A DNA stretch of 44,206 nt from Bdellovibrionales bacterium (GTDB lineage Bacteria; Bdellovibrionota; Bdellovibrionia; Bdellovibrionales; JAMPXM01): NCBI GenBank assembly GCA_005808505.1, contig SYLX01000030.1, forward strand, positions 1 through 44,206. Direction: 5' to 3'. Position numbers and translations under genes: made by a program. The notes beneath the pieces are model-generated. The model saw only the letters and a list, made by a program, of their open reading frames with translations. It was not told the DNA's origin and made no database searches. Position 1 is the first letter of the stretch, and the number at the start of each line of letters is the position of its first letter. This document shows positions 25,421 to 33,655 of the stretch, piece by piece.

Positions 25421-26089
25421 ATGACCGCACCTGCTGAAGCACGCTTCGCTAAGCTCCTGGCGATCGCGCAAACAAAATACGATCATGGGGATCCAAGTCA
25501 CGACTTTGCGCACATCTTGCGGGTCGTAAAAACTTGTCGGGAGCTTGGTGAAGCCGAGGGCGCGGATCTAGAAGTGTTGCTGCCGGCAGCGCTCTTACAC
25601 GATGTCGTGAATCTCCCGAAAGATCATCCTGAGCGAAAAAGAGCTAGCGAATACGCGGCCACGGAAGCCAAGTCGATTATGCGAGGCATTGGTTATTCAG
25701 AAGACGTAATGGAGCGGACCGGTCGAGCCATCGTCGAACATAGTTTCTCGGCTGGACACAAGCCCTCGCAAATCGAGTCAGCTATTTTACAGGATGCGGA
25801 TCGGCTCGATGCTCTAGGTGCTATTGGTCTTTTGAGAATGGTGACCGTTGGCGCGCGCCTGGGTCGAAGCTTTTACGATCCGGCCGATGCTTTTGCCGAG
25901 AAGAGGGCTCTCGACGATAAGACGTACACGATCGATCACTTCGGGACGAAACTTTTTAAGCTCGCAGCCATGATGAATACGGCATCGGCACGTCAGGAAG
26001 CCGATCGACGAACGAACCACATGAGAGACTTCTTGAGCCAGCTCAAAAGCGAAATTCCTTCTGAAGGTTTCGACATTACAAACGTCTGA
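25421..26089 (+). CDS. HD-domain phosphohydrolase (YedJ-like)
   Basis: The 222-residue protein has the HD superfamily pattern: DPSHDFAHILRV (His31), LLHDVVN (His60-Asp61), VEHSFS and LQDADRLDALG. It probably hydrolyses a nucleotide or phosphate ester. GGGAGAGATGAG just before the ATG at 25421 supports this start over the TTG at 25355. Its 3' end overlaps the convergent haem-protein gene by 14 bases. Confidence 0.88.
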   Translation: MTAPAEARFAKLLAIAQTKYDHGDPSHDFAHILRVVKTCRELGEAEGADLEVLLPAALLHDVVNLPKDHPERKRASEYAATEAKSIMRGIGYSEDVMERTGRAIVEHSFSAGHKPSQIESAILQDADRLDALGAIGLLRMVTVGARLGRSFYDPADAFAEKRALDDKTYTIDHFGTKLFKLAAMMNTASARQEADRRTNHMRDFLSQLKSEIPSEGFDITNV

Positions 26090-26813
26090 GGAAGTGTGCG
26101 ATTTCTTCGCGCTCACCGTCTGAGAGGGTAAATCCCACGGGCGGCATTTGTCCTGAATCGACTAAGAATCGAATGGTCATGAAGTTTTGCCTCGTGAGGC
26201 TGCCGCGAGCAAAAAGCCCTTCGTCATTGTGGCAACGCTCACAAGTTTTTACTCGCAACTTTTCGTTGAGCCACGCTTGCGGATAGCGGAAGGGTTTTCC
26301 TTCTCGTTTGAGAGAGTCGGACGCTTCGATGCGGCCGTAGGTTTTGATCTTTAAATTCCACATCCAGATTCGACCTCGATCCCACACGCTGATTTTAGCT
26401 AGCGATGAGGTGAAGTCGGGTCTCAGTGCGCGGGGTCCGTTCGCGTGGCATAAGTAGCACGAGACTTTGTACGGAACTTCGCGAGCACTTTCGATTTCCA
26501 TTGAACCGGGCTCAAGCTGCATAAACTTGGCGGTTTTGGGAAATTTCGTTTTGTCGACGAGGATAGCGAGGCGATCCCAATTATTAGTAGAAGCCTTCAA
26601 GCCACTATGAGACTGCTGCATGATCCAAATATCTTGTGAGCTCGTCGACTGCAGTTGGATCCGGTTAAAAACGGGATGTCCCTCGATCGTTTTCGATTCG
26701 AGGGACTGAATAAGAATCGGCGTTTCATCAAGGTACGCAGAAGAGGTCAACGCACAGAACAGGCCGAATCCGGAAACGGAGAGTTTAGTAGCAAGTGAAG
26801 TAAGTCGTTGCAC
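26076..26813 (-). CDS. exported c-type cytochrome-like protein with two CxxCH motifs
   Basis: The frame is open to 26921, but the first 36 residues overlap the upstream gene and look unlike a signal. The GTG at 26813 gives a convincing signal peptide (VQRLTSLATKLSVSGFGLFCALTSSA). Two haem-attachment motifs are visible (CYLCH and CERCH), and a Met in SGQMPPVG could be an axial ligand. Electron transfer in the periplasm is likely. The start overlaps the end of the preceding gene by 29 bases, so the two are probably translated together. The exact start is uncertain. Confidence 0.75.
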   Translation of the reverse strand: MQRLTSLATKLSVSGFGLFCALTSSAYLDETPILIQSLESKTIEGHPVFNRIQLQSTSSQDIWIMQQSHSGLKASTNNWDRLAILVDKTKFPKTAKFMQLEPGSMEIESAREVPYKVSCYLCHANGPRALRPDFTSSLAKISVWDRGRIWMWNLKIKTYGRIEASDSLKREGKPFRYPQAWLNEKLRVKTCERCHNDEGLFARGSLTRQNFMTIRFLVDSGQMPPVGFTLSDGEREEIAHFLRRL

Positions 26814-27189
26814 CGGACAGTTCCAGTTCAGCTGTGAATTTAGATCCCGAGGACTCTTCAGTCTCGCTGAAATCGCAGCCGCCCCGACCGCAAGGCTTGG
26901 GAAGCACATTATAAGTTTCACTCACGATGAGCTTTGCTGCGGGAAGAAGATCAAACGTGTAGAACGTGGAGCCTACCGTATGTTCGGTCGTGAACGTTCC
27001 GTTGAACTTTAAGACGACGCCGATATCAGTCAGCTCAGCGGTAGCGAGTTTATCTTTGCGGTCATATTGAACAATGAGCGCAGCTTTTTCTACCTTCTTG
27101 GGCGCGTACTTCTCAGTACATGTAAGGTGGTCAGCGTGAGCTGCCGTAGTAGCGAGGAATGCAACAAGTGCGAGGACCGGTTTCAACAC
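26785..27189 (-). CDS. small secreted protein, unknown
   Basis: The 134-residue protein starts at GTG with AAGGAG five bases upstream. It has a signal peptide (LKPVLALVAFLATTAAHA) and a short beta-rich mature part with four Cys (LTC near the start, PKPCGRGGC in the middle, FTC at the end). No family is recognised. It overlaps the start of the cytochrome-like gene. Confidence 0.72.
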   Translation of the reverse strand: MLKPVLALVAFLATTAAHADHLTCTEKYAPKKVEKAALIVQYDRKDKLATAELTDIGVVLKFNGTFTTEHTVGSTFYTFDLLPAAKLIVSETYNVLPKPCGRGGCDFSETEESSGSKFTAELELSGATTYFTCY

Positions 27190-27339
27190 AAATACTCCTT
27201 TGGTGTGATTGATGAGCCAAAGGTAAACGAACTTCTCTTTAAATAAAAAACGATCGTTCTAATGGAAGGATCGATTTTGCTAATGGAAAAGTCGTCGTGA
27301 AAATCCGGTTCAGCGAAAGATAAAACGGATTTTTTCGTG

Positions 27340-27345
27340 TAGAAT
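27340..27345 (+). promoter_or_regulatory. putative -10 box (TAGAAT) for the HNH gene
   Basis: TAGAAT ends seven bases before the in-frame ATG at 27353, which would make the transcript leaderless. It overlaps the alternative ATG at 27344, arguing against that upstream start. Confidence 0.4.
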
Positions 27346-27352
27346 GGCATCG

Positions 27353-27730
27353 ATGGGACGTCGTTCACGCCACAACACTCAACCCCACAAAGGTCGAAAG
27401 CCCACTCGCAAGGAATTGCATGATGCTCGTGTGGAGATTTGGACCGAAGATCGTACGTGTCCTCTCTGCGGTCGGGAGATGGTTGTCGGCGCATCTCTCA
27501 ATGAACATCACCTCGTGCCTCGCTCCTACGGCGGCACCGAACGCCATGTGATGCACCGAAGTTGTCACCAGAAGATCCATTCAGTCTTCAGCGAAGCGGA
27601 ACTCGCGTACATCTACAACACGTTCGAGAAACTTCGTGAGCACCCGGAGATGGTGAAGTTCATCAAGTGGGTTTCCAAGCAACCTGTCGAAAGCATCAGC
27701 AAGAGTCGGACGCTCAAAACAAAACATTGA
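27353..27730 (+). CDS. HNH endonuclease
   Basis: The 125-residue basic protein has an HNH motif framed by a zinc site: CPLCGREM, then LNEHHLVPRSYGG, then MHRSCHQKIH. The second conserved block (FSEAELAYIYNTFEKL) is typical of small stand-alone HNH nucleases of proteobacteria. It probably cuts DNA, but the target is unknown and no restriction or toxin partner is adjacent. An ATG at 27344 is also in frame; I prefer 27353 because of the promoter-like box overlapping the first. Confidence 0.85.
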   Translation: MGRRSRHNTQPHKGRKPTRKELHDARVEIWTEDRTCPLCGREMVVGASLNEHHLVPRSYGGTERHVMHRSCHQKIHSVFSEAELAYIYNTFEKLREHPEMVKFIKWVSKQPVESISKSRTLKTKH

Positions 27731-27823
27731 TTACGTGATTCACGTCGGGGATCGCCGGTCTTAAGTCGCGATTCGCGAGCAGGGGCTTCTCAAGCAGATC
27801 AGGAGCACTCGAAACTATCAGAA

Positions 27824-28552
27824 ATGATCAAGTTCGAAGCATCCTCTCCTTACCCGCTCTGCGACTACGTCTACTCCGAGTCCGAAGCAAAAGCTCACGC
27901 AGCTCTCGTGGATGCGTGGCTCGGCTTGCAAACCGCATCAATTGAAGTGCGTTTAGCTCAGCAGGGGTGTCGTTTGCGCGCGCCTCATGCAAGCGGCGAA
28001 AAACAGGAGCTGTGGTTTGGACTGGAAGTCCAACAGCTCCTCACCCCTTACGTTGAAATCCGTTCCTTACTTTCGAAGCTTGAGCCTCAGCGGGGTTCCA
28101 CGATCGTGGATCTCGGTGCGGCTTACGGGCGCATGGGGTTTGTGATTGGTCGAGAGTATCCTGGCGTCAATTTTGTGGGTTACGAATATGTCGGTGAACG
28201 CGTATCCGAAGCCCGGCGAGTATTAGCAAAGTTGCGATACGACGGAATCTCCATTGAGCACGCGGATCTCGCGTCGGCGGAATTTGAACCAGTAGCGGCC
28301 GACGTCTATTTTCTATATGACTACGGAACACCGAAGGCCATCGAGAAAACGCTTCACGATCTGCGGCGACTCTCGAAATCGCGCCCCATCACTCTCGTGG
28401 CGCGAGGTCGCCATTGTCGTTATCTGATTGAGACGCGTCACCCTTGGCTGCAGAAGAAAGATCCAACGATCGGTGAGGCGCGAACAACTATCTATGTTGT
28501 TGCCTCTGAGAAAAGTGTGACGGCTGAGCTGCCGAATACGATGATTCCCTAA
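27824..28552 (+). CDS. SAM-dependent methyltransferase-like protein, paralogue A
   Basis: The 242-residue protein has a Rossmann motif I (VDLGAAYGRMGF, about 95-106) followed by FVGYEYVGERV, where the acidic Glu would bind SAM ribose, and FLYDYG. This pattern fits a class I methyltransferase. It is clearly paralogous to the gene at 30003: shared strings are DAWLG, LLTPYVE/LQTPYTE, DLGAAYGR and YDYG..AIEKTL. The substrate is unknown. Its 3' end overlaps the convergent CDP-alcohol phosphatidyltransferase gene by 65 bases. No close ribosome site was found; AGGAG lies 18 bases upstream. Confidence 0.75.
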   Translation: MIKFEASSPYPLCDYVYSESEAKAHAALVDAWLGLQTASIEVRLAQQGCRLRAPHASGEKQELWFGLEVQQLLTPYVEIRSLLSKLEPQRGSTIVDLGAAYGRMGFVIGREYPGVNFVGYEYVGERVSEARRVLAKLRYDGISIEHADLASAEFEPVAADVYFLYDYGTPKAIEKTLHDLRRLSKSRPITLVARGRHCRYLIETRHPWLQKKDPTIGEARTTIYVVASEKSVTAELPNTMIP

Positions 28553-29132
28553 GCTCAGCTTTCGTCTCAAGCCCATCAGTTTGATCGAATCGACGGTGAA
28601 GCACGTCGTAAAGATAATCTAAACCGCTAAAACAGCTGACGATCGCCGTCGCTACCAACAACGGCCACGAAATTTCCGGTCGTGCGAAGAGCGTGACGAG
28701 CAACAAGAATTGAAAGGCTGTCGCAACTTTGCCGGAGAATTTCGGCTTCAGTGAAGCCAAAGCATCGGCGCGGCTTTCAAGCATTACGGAAATCGTGCCG
28801 ATCGAAACGATGATATCTCTCATGGCAACAAGCCCGAAATGAAACCAAGAAAGTTTCCCTTCGTAGATCAGAACACCAACTGTGGAGAGAACGAAGAATT
28901 TGTCAGCGATTGGATCAAGAGCTTGGCCAAGTTTCGATTCCACTTTCCAACGACGCGCCAGATGGCCATCAAAGAACTCGCTTAGGAGTGACCAGATGAT
29001 CGCGGGCAGGCGAAGCGCGACAGGAAGAAAAGGAAATGCGAATGCGAGAAGAATGCGTGAGCTCGACAGCGCATTTGGAATGTGTCGCTTGATTTCGAAT
29101 CGAGTTCCGTTCAATGGCGCCGAATCAGACAA
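28488..29132 (-). CDS. CDP-alcohol phosphatidyltransferase
   Basis: The 214-residue membrane enzyme carries the full signature D-G-x2-A-R-x8-G-x3-D-x3-D in FFDGHLARRWKVESKLGQAL and the following DPIAD. It transfers a phosphatidyl group from CDP-diacylglycerol to an alcohol (PgsA/PssA type); the acceptor is not determined. The start is a TTG at 29132 with GGAGGGAGG four to five bases upstream; the more upstream TTG at 29162 lacks a site. The extreme C-terminus, overlapping the convergent gene, is hydrophilic and probably dispensable. Confidence 0.87.
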   Translation of the reverse strand: MSDSAPLNGTRFEIKRHIPNALSSSRILLAFAFPFLPVALRLPAIIWSLLSEFFDGHLARRWKVESKLGQALDPIADKFFVLSTVGVLIYEGKLSWFHFGLVAMRDIIVSIGTISVMLESRADALASLKPKFSGKVATAFQFLLLVTLFARPEISWPLLVATAIVSCFSGLDYLYDVLHRRFDQTDGLETKAELRESSYSAAQPSHFSQRQQHR

Positions 29133-29238
29133 ACGTCCTCCCTCCAGTCCCACATCATACAAGCGAGGCCGCAGGGAGTTTGTTGAGTTTCTTATACCGA
29201 TCCGTGGCTAGATCGAAGAACTGTGGCTCAAAACCTCA

Positions 29239-29856
29239 TCATCCGCGAGATTCGATCTTTCGGATTAAGTACTGGCTAAGAACATGCATGAGCATCTGGT
29301 GGCAGTCTTCAACCAGTCCGTAATTATCGTAGGCCGTGTGTAAGCTGATATCGGCTAGTTCATTCAGCTTGCCTCCTGAAAAGCCGCTGAGACCCAATAC
29401 CGTCATGCCTTTTGCTTTCGCCGCTTGAACACCTTTCACAATGTTCGGGCTATTGCCCGAAGACGAAATTGCGACCAAAACATCGCCGGCTTCGCCGAAC
29501 ATATCGACTTGAGTCGAGAACGTTTCCTCAAAGCTGAAGTCGTTTGCGAGCGCCGTCATCAGAGCGCCGTTTGAGACGAGCGAATGAGTCTTCAACGCCG
29601 GCTTGTGGGGAATCCGTGTGCCCTTTGTCCAATCACAGCAGAGGTGATCGGCGATCGCGGCGGACCCACCGTTTCCGCAAACGTAGATTCGTTTTCCGCT
29701 TTGCAAAGTTTTCTCGAGGAGGTTAACGGCCGCCTCGAGGCGTTCGGGGGCGACTTTGTTGATCGTCGCGCTTAGAGCATCGACATACTCTTTCAAGTAA
29801 GTTGCCGGGTTTTCCATCGAAAACGTTTTATTTTTCGAGCGCGGGTCGACGTGCAT
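29239..29856 (-). CDS. gmhA: phosphoheptose isomerase-like SIS protein
   Basis: The 205-residue SIS-domain protein resembles GmhA, which converts sedoheptulose 7-phosphate to heptose 7-phosphate for LPS core. It has CGNGGSAAIADH (60-71), the SSSGNSPN phosphate loop and VEDCHQMLMHVL near the end with the conserved His and Gln. AGGAG precedes the ATG at 29856. The DnaA-interacting DiaA protein is a close relative, so that is an alternative. It is on the same strand as the CDP-alcohol gene, 106 bp upstream of it. Confidence 0.88.
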   Translation of the reverse strand: MHVDPRSKNKTFSMENPATYLKEYVDALSATINKVAPERLEAAVNLLEKTLQSGKRIYVCGNGGSAAIADHLCCDWTKGTRIPHKPALKTHSLVSNGALMTALANDFSFEETFSTQVDMFGEAGDVLVAISSSGNSPNIVKGVQAAKAKGMTVLGLSGFSGGKLNELADISLHTAYDNYGLVEDCHQMLMHVLSQYLIRKIESRG

Positions 29857-30002
29857 TCTCGTTCTCCTAAGAAATCGAGTTCAGTTGTGGATTTGCCTAC
29901 CTTGCCTCGGGAAGGCTTCCAAGGCCAGCGAGAAGTTTCGCACTCAGGCGACCCCGGCAGATCCTCATTGCGAACTCTCCGGAACGCCCTTACAAACGGG
30001 CG

Positions 30003-30689
30003 ATGATTCTCTTTGATCCTGAAGAACTTTTCCCATTCGTCGATGGCTCGGTGACTTACGCCGACGCTCAAAGCCATTCGGCCGAGGTCGATGCTTGGCT
30101 CGGGATCAAAACAGCGGAGGTAGAGGCCCAGTTACTAGCAGCGATGAAAGTGGAAAATGCTGACCATCAGCTCTGGATTGGTCTGCCGGTCAAAGCTCTC
30201 CAAACGCCGTATACGGAACTTCGGGAACTCCTTGAGCGCCTTGCGCCAGAAGTGGGCGAAACCGTAATTGATCTCGGCGCTGCTTACGGGCGCATGGCAT
30301 TCGTTTTAGATAAACACGCACCGGGCGTTGGCTTTATCGGTTACGAGTTCGTTGGTGCGCGAGTGAGAGAAGGCCAACAAAGTTACCAGCGACACGGTTT
30401 AAAAAACGCCCAGCTTTTCGAAGCGGACCTGAGCCATGTCGAATTCCGTCTTCCTTCGGCTGAATACTACTTCCTCTACGACTATGGAAACCGTCAGGCC
30501 ATCGAGAAGACACTCGAAGATTTACGCGAGATCGCAATGGTGCGAGCTATCACGGTTGTTGGCCGCGGGCGTGCCTCGCGAGATGCGATCGAGCGGGGCG
30601 CACCTTGGCTGTCTCAGGTGGTAGCACCAGAACACTTTCTCCATTATTCGATCTATCGATCGCATGACAAAGTTGAGGTCTGCTCCTAA
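30003..30689 (+). CDS. SAM-dependent methyltransferase-like protein, paralogue B
   Basis: The 228-residue paralogue of the gene at 27824 has the same architecture: EVDAWLGIKTAEVEAQL, then ALQTPYTELRELL, VIDLGAAYGRMAF (about 88-100), FIGYEFVG and YFLYDYGN. Conservation runs over the whole length, so this is a gene duplication and not just a shared fold. It lies 9 bp before the MFS gene and is probably co-transcribed. A TACAAA sequence six bases before the ATG, and no Shine-Dalgarno, leave a leaderless start possible. Confidence 0.75.
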   Translation: MILFDPEELFPFVDGSVTYADAQSHSAEVDAWLGIKTAEVEAQLLAAMKVENADHQLWIGLPVKALQTPYTELRELLERLAPEVGETVIDLGAAYGRMAFVLDKHAPGVGFIGYEFVGARVREGQQSYQRHGLKNAQLFEADLSHVEFRLPSAEYYFLYDYGNRQAIEKTLEDLREIAMVRAITVVGRGRASRDAIERGAPWLSQVVAPEHFLHYSIYRSHDKVEVCS

Positions 30690-30698
30690 GATTAGACC

Positions 30699-31925
30699 AT
30701 GCTCATTGATGTGACTCCTCTTCGTCGCCACCGCGACTTCCGCCTTCTTTTTGCAGGTCAGCTCATTTCTTTCTTAGGAAGCATGATCACCTACGTGGCC
30801 GTGCCCTATCAGCTCTATGAGCTGACTAAATCAAATCTGATGGTGGGACTACTCGGGAGTGTCCAGCTCATTCCGGTGCTTGTCTTTGGACTCATCGGCG
30901 GTTCCGTGGCCGATACGATGGATCGTCGCAAGCTCCTCTTGATCTCGGAGGCGATTTTAAGCGTTGGGTGTTTGGCTTTGGCGATCAATTCAACTTTCAC
31001 ATCGCCGAGCGTGACGCTCATCTTTGTGGTCTCGGCCCTCATGCAGGCAGCGAATGGTTTCCATCGTCCCGCCATGGAAGCGATGACCCAAAAGATGGTC
31101 GACGTGAAAGAACTTCCTGCCGTAGCGGCTCTGAATTCATTTCGCCACAGCGTTGGCGCTATCGCGGGCCCCGCAATCGGCGGAATTTTGATTGCAGCAG
31201 CGGGCGCGAAAATCGCCTACATGATCGACTTCGGCACCTTTGTTTTCGCATTCATCATGCTCGCCCTGATGAAACGAATGCCACCACCCGAGTCGGTCCA
31301 CTCACCGGGCTGGAGCAGCATCAAAGAAGGGCTTCGCTTTGCTCTCAAGCGACCGGAGTTGATCGGCACATATGTCGTCGATATCGTCGCGATGACATTT
31401 GCTTTCTCAACGGCGCTGTTTCCCGCGATGGGGGAGCAGTGGGGTGGGGCCGCGGCTGCCGGAACGCTTTTCTCTGCGATGTCGATCGGCGCTTTAGTCA
31501 TCACGCTTTTTAGCGGATGGACGTCGAAGGTTTCTCGCCATGGAGCCGCGGTAGTTATTTCGGCCGCCATTTGGGGACTCGCGATGATCGGCGTGGGATA
31601 CGCGCCCTCTCTTGCGACTGCGGTTTTGTTCCTGGCAATTGCGGGTGCGGCCGATATGGTGAGCGGTCTGTTTCGCGGTGTGATCTGGAACGAAACGATT
31701 CCCAACGAGATGCGCGGACGCATGGCGGGAATCGAGATGATTAGTTACATGACGGGACCGCTCCTGGGAAATGCGCGCGCAGGATGGCTGGCAACAGTTA
31801 CATCGACGCACATCTCCATTGTTTCCGGTGGGGCATTGTGTTTCATTTGCGTCGTCGTTTGTGGTTTTATCTTGCCATCATTTTGGAGATATCAGTCGAA
31901 GGCTTCACAAGTCGCGACTCCTTAG
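30699..31925 (+). CDS. MFS exporter (EntS-like)
   Basis: The 408-residue major facilitator has twelve hydrophobic helices. Its N-terminus (RHRDFRLLFAGQLISFLGSM) and DTMDRRKLL between helices 2 and 3 are typical of the EntS/tetracycline-like exporter group. The substrate is unknown. It starts nine bases after the methyltransferase paralogue B; TAAGAT lies six bases before the ATG. Confidence 0.9.
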   Translation: MLIDVTPLRRHRDFRLLFAGQLISFLGSMITYVAVPYQLYELTKSNLMVGLLGSVQLIPVLVFGLIGGSVADTMDRRKLLLISEAILSVGCLALAINSTFTSPSVTLIFVVSALMQAANGFHRPAMEAMTQKMVDVKELPAVAALNSFRHSVGAIAGPAIGGILIAAAGAKIAYMIDFGTFVFAFIMLALMKRMPPPESVHSPGWSSIKEGLRFALKRPELIGTYVVDIVAMTFAFSTALFPAMGEQWGGAAAAGTLFSAMSIGALVITLFSGWTSKVSRHGAAVVISAAIWGLAMIGVGYAPSLATAVLFLAIAGAADMVSGLFRGVIWNETIPNEMRGRMAGIEMISYMTGPLLGNARAGWLATVTSTHISIVSGGALCFICVVVCGFILPSFWRYQSKASQVATP

Positions 31926-32065
31926 GCCTCTCTTATGGACCCTCAAAGAAATGGTAATTTGCGATCTCCTCCGTCCCTTGCGAGAAGGAACGCGAGCTTT
32001 CGTCCGGACATGAAAGTTTCGTTTCTTGATCGTAGTTCTCGAACGGATTCCTAAGGAGGGGCCAT

Positions 32066-32938
32066 ATGAAACCATTGCTTCCAGCGATTGCATCGCTACT
32101 TCTGTTCTCCGCTTGTTCAAATCAGACAGCGGCTCCCATTCATGCTCCGGGTTCATCATCAGGACCAGCCATTCTTGGTGGCGAAAAAGTTTCAGCTCAA
32201 GATGACGTTGCGTCAGTGACGGCACTTCTCGTCGACGTCAAACAAGGTGCGATTTGTACGGCATCGATTCTAAGTGATCGTTGGCTTCTCACGGCTGCTC
32301 ACTGCGTAGAAGGAAAAGCAGCATCGGATCTCGTTGTCGGATTTACCCTGGACATGGACCAGCTTCTCCAAGAGGGGACGACCGCAGAGCGCCGATTGGT
32401 CAGTCGTGCGGTTGCGCATCCCCAATTTCAAGAGACAAACAAAACTTTCTTAGCCATGACGGAAAAAGCAAAGGCCGAAGGCAAAGAGCTTTCGCGCGCG
32501 GAAGTCGACGGCGTGAAAGATTGGGGCGATATCGCGCTCGTTGAATTGAAAGAAGCGATTCCGACTTCGTATCAACCGGCGAGACTTCTTCCTGAAAACG
32601 CGGTTCTTGAGAAGAATCAATCCGTCACGCTCGCTGGTTACGGACGTGTTGGCTCTGAACCGACGGCCGCTTCTGGAGTTCTCTACCGCGTGAACGTTCA
32701 AATTCAAGAACCACTTTGGGGATCAACGGAAGTGTTGATGAACCAAACTGACGGCCGTGGCGCTTGTCACGGTGACTCGGGTGGGCCTGCATACGCTGTC
32801 GATCAAAACGGCAGACTTTTGCTCTTCGGCATCACAAGTCGCGGAGTTGGCGACGGAGATGTGGAGTGTATTACGTCAGCCGCTTATACGAATTTGAACC
32901 ACTATCGCTCTTGGATTCGCGAAGTCTCGGGGCTCTAA
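32066..32938 (+). CDS. trypsin-like serine protease lipoprotein
   Basis: The 290-residue protein has a lipobox (LFSAC, Cys17) and a chymotrypsin-fold S1 domain with the full triad: His79 in TAAHCV, Asp155 in WGDIAL and Ser238 in GDSGGPA. Between His and Asp is an extra charged helical stretch (about 125-148). The mature domain begins ILGGEKVSA, like an activation-type N-terminus. The location is membrane-anchored in the periplasm or on the surface. TAAGGAGGGG precedes the ATG. A terminator follows at 32963. Confidence 0.93.
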   Translation: MKPLLPAIASLLLFSACSNQTAAPIHAPGSSSGPAILGGEKVSAQDDVASVTALLVDVKQGAICTASILSDRWLLTAAHCVEGKAASDLVVGFTLDMDQLLQEGTTAERRLVSRAVAHPQFQETNKTFLAMTEKAKAEGKELSRAEVDGVKDWGDIALVELKEAIPTSYQPARLLPENAVLEKNQSVTLAGYGRVGSEPTAASGVLYRVNVQIQEPLWGSTEVLMNQTDGRGACHGDSGGPAYAVDQNGRLLLFGITSRGVGDGDVECITSAAYTNLNHYRSWIREVSGL

Positions 32939-32962
32939 AATTCAGCTTGAGCGGAGTGCACG

Positions 32963-32996
32963 AAGGAGATGAGGCTGTTTGGCCCATCTCCTTTTT
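32963..32996 (+). terminator. intrinsic terminator after the protease gene
   Basis: AAGGAGATG (32963-32971) pairs with CATCTCCTT (32985-32993) and is followed by more T. Confidence 0.85.
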
Positions 32997-33041
32997 GTTT
33001 AGGGGCTTCGGTCCTGAGGCGTCGGCCGAGATCGAGATTTG

Positions 33042-33050
33042 TGTTAGAAT
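33042..33050 (+). promoter_or_regulatory. extended -10 box (TGT-TAGAAT) for the CBS gene
   Basis: TGTTAGAAT is identical to the box at 22588. Here it lies 20 bases before the ATG, leaving room for the GGAGGG ribosome site. Confidence 0.45.
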
Positions 33051-33070
33051 GCGTACGTCAGGAGGGATTT

Positions 33071-33583
33071 ATGGACCGATCGATTCATTCCCTTTCCGCA
33101 TCGGATTTTGCTTCTCACGATCTTGTTGTCATTGCTTGGATGGAAAGTCTCGCCCGTGCAAGTGAGCTTATGGCCGAAAAGCAGGTTCGACATTTGCCAG
33201 TTGTCGACGATCAGGACGTAATCGTCGGAATTCTTTCCGATCGCGATTTGAATCGCGCGCTCCACGCGGGATCCGACACAACACTTGCAGAAGCCCGCGT
33301 TCGCGACTTCATGAGTTGGCCCGTTGAAGCGATTCGCGAGGACCAATCGATTCAAGAAGCAGCGAGAGTCATGATCAGCCGTAAAATATCAAGCCTCGTC
33401 GTCACCGACGATCAGAAAGTCGTGGGCATCATCACGACTGAGGATATCTTAAAAGCGTTTCTTGGAGACGTGACGCCTGAGCAGGTGGAAGAGAAGCACG
33501 GACTGCGCGATGAGATTGAGGCGGCGTTGTACAATTCACCGATCGGGCCGATTGCGCATCAGCTCGCGGTCTATGGCGTGTAA
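33071..33583 (+). CDS. CBS-domain pair protein
   Basis: The 170-residue protein consists of two CBS domains (ASELMAEKQVRHLPVVDDQ and VGILSDRDL; then AARVMISRKISSLVVTDD and VGIITTEDIL). CBS pairs bind adenosine nucleotides and act as sensors. I chose the ATG at 33071 because GGAGGG lies six bases before it. The last codons and stop lie in a tandemly duplicated 25-bp unit. Confidence 0.88.
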   Translation: MDRSIHSLSASDFASHDLVVIAWMESLARASELMAEKQVRHLPVVDDQDVIVGILSDRDLNRALHAGSDTTLAEARVRDFMSWPVEAIREDQSIQEAARVMISRKISSLVVTDDQKVVGIITTEDILKAFLGDVTPEQVEEKHGLRDEIEAALYNSPIGPIAHQLAVYGV

Positions 33584-33627
33584 ACGCCTGAGGCGTTATG
33601 GCGTGTAAACGCCCGAGGCGTTATGGC
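33572..33627 (+). repeat. 25-bp tandem duplication with hairpins spanning the CBS gene stop
   Basis: A 25-bp unit beginning TATGGCGTGTAAACGCC occurs at 33572-33596 and again at 33597-33621 with one difference, then a partial third copy (TATGGC). Each copy holds an AACGCC-(T/C)GA-GGCGTT hairpin, so the transcript ends with two adjacent hairpins and two in-phase-like TAA copies. Confidence 0.85.
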
Positions 33628-33655
33628 TTCTGTTTAGGTCTTTGATCGCCGCACA

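Noticed and set aside
27298-27336. AAATCCG...CGGATTTTTT hairpin as terminator
   Set aside because: It lies between two divergent gene starts, so no transcript needs it; the 18-base loop also makes it weak.
27353-28552. HNH nuclease plus methyltransferase as a restriction-modification pair
   Set aside because: The methyltransferase-like protein lacks DNA-MTase motif IV (DPPY/NPPY-like) and has a paralogue in an unrelated position; the two are not overlapping or coupled.
30968-31513. A 181-codon frame inside the MFS gene
   Set aside because: Out-of-frame shadow with basic, non-domain composition; the MFS frame has intact helices and motifs.
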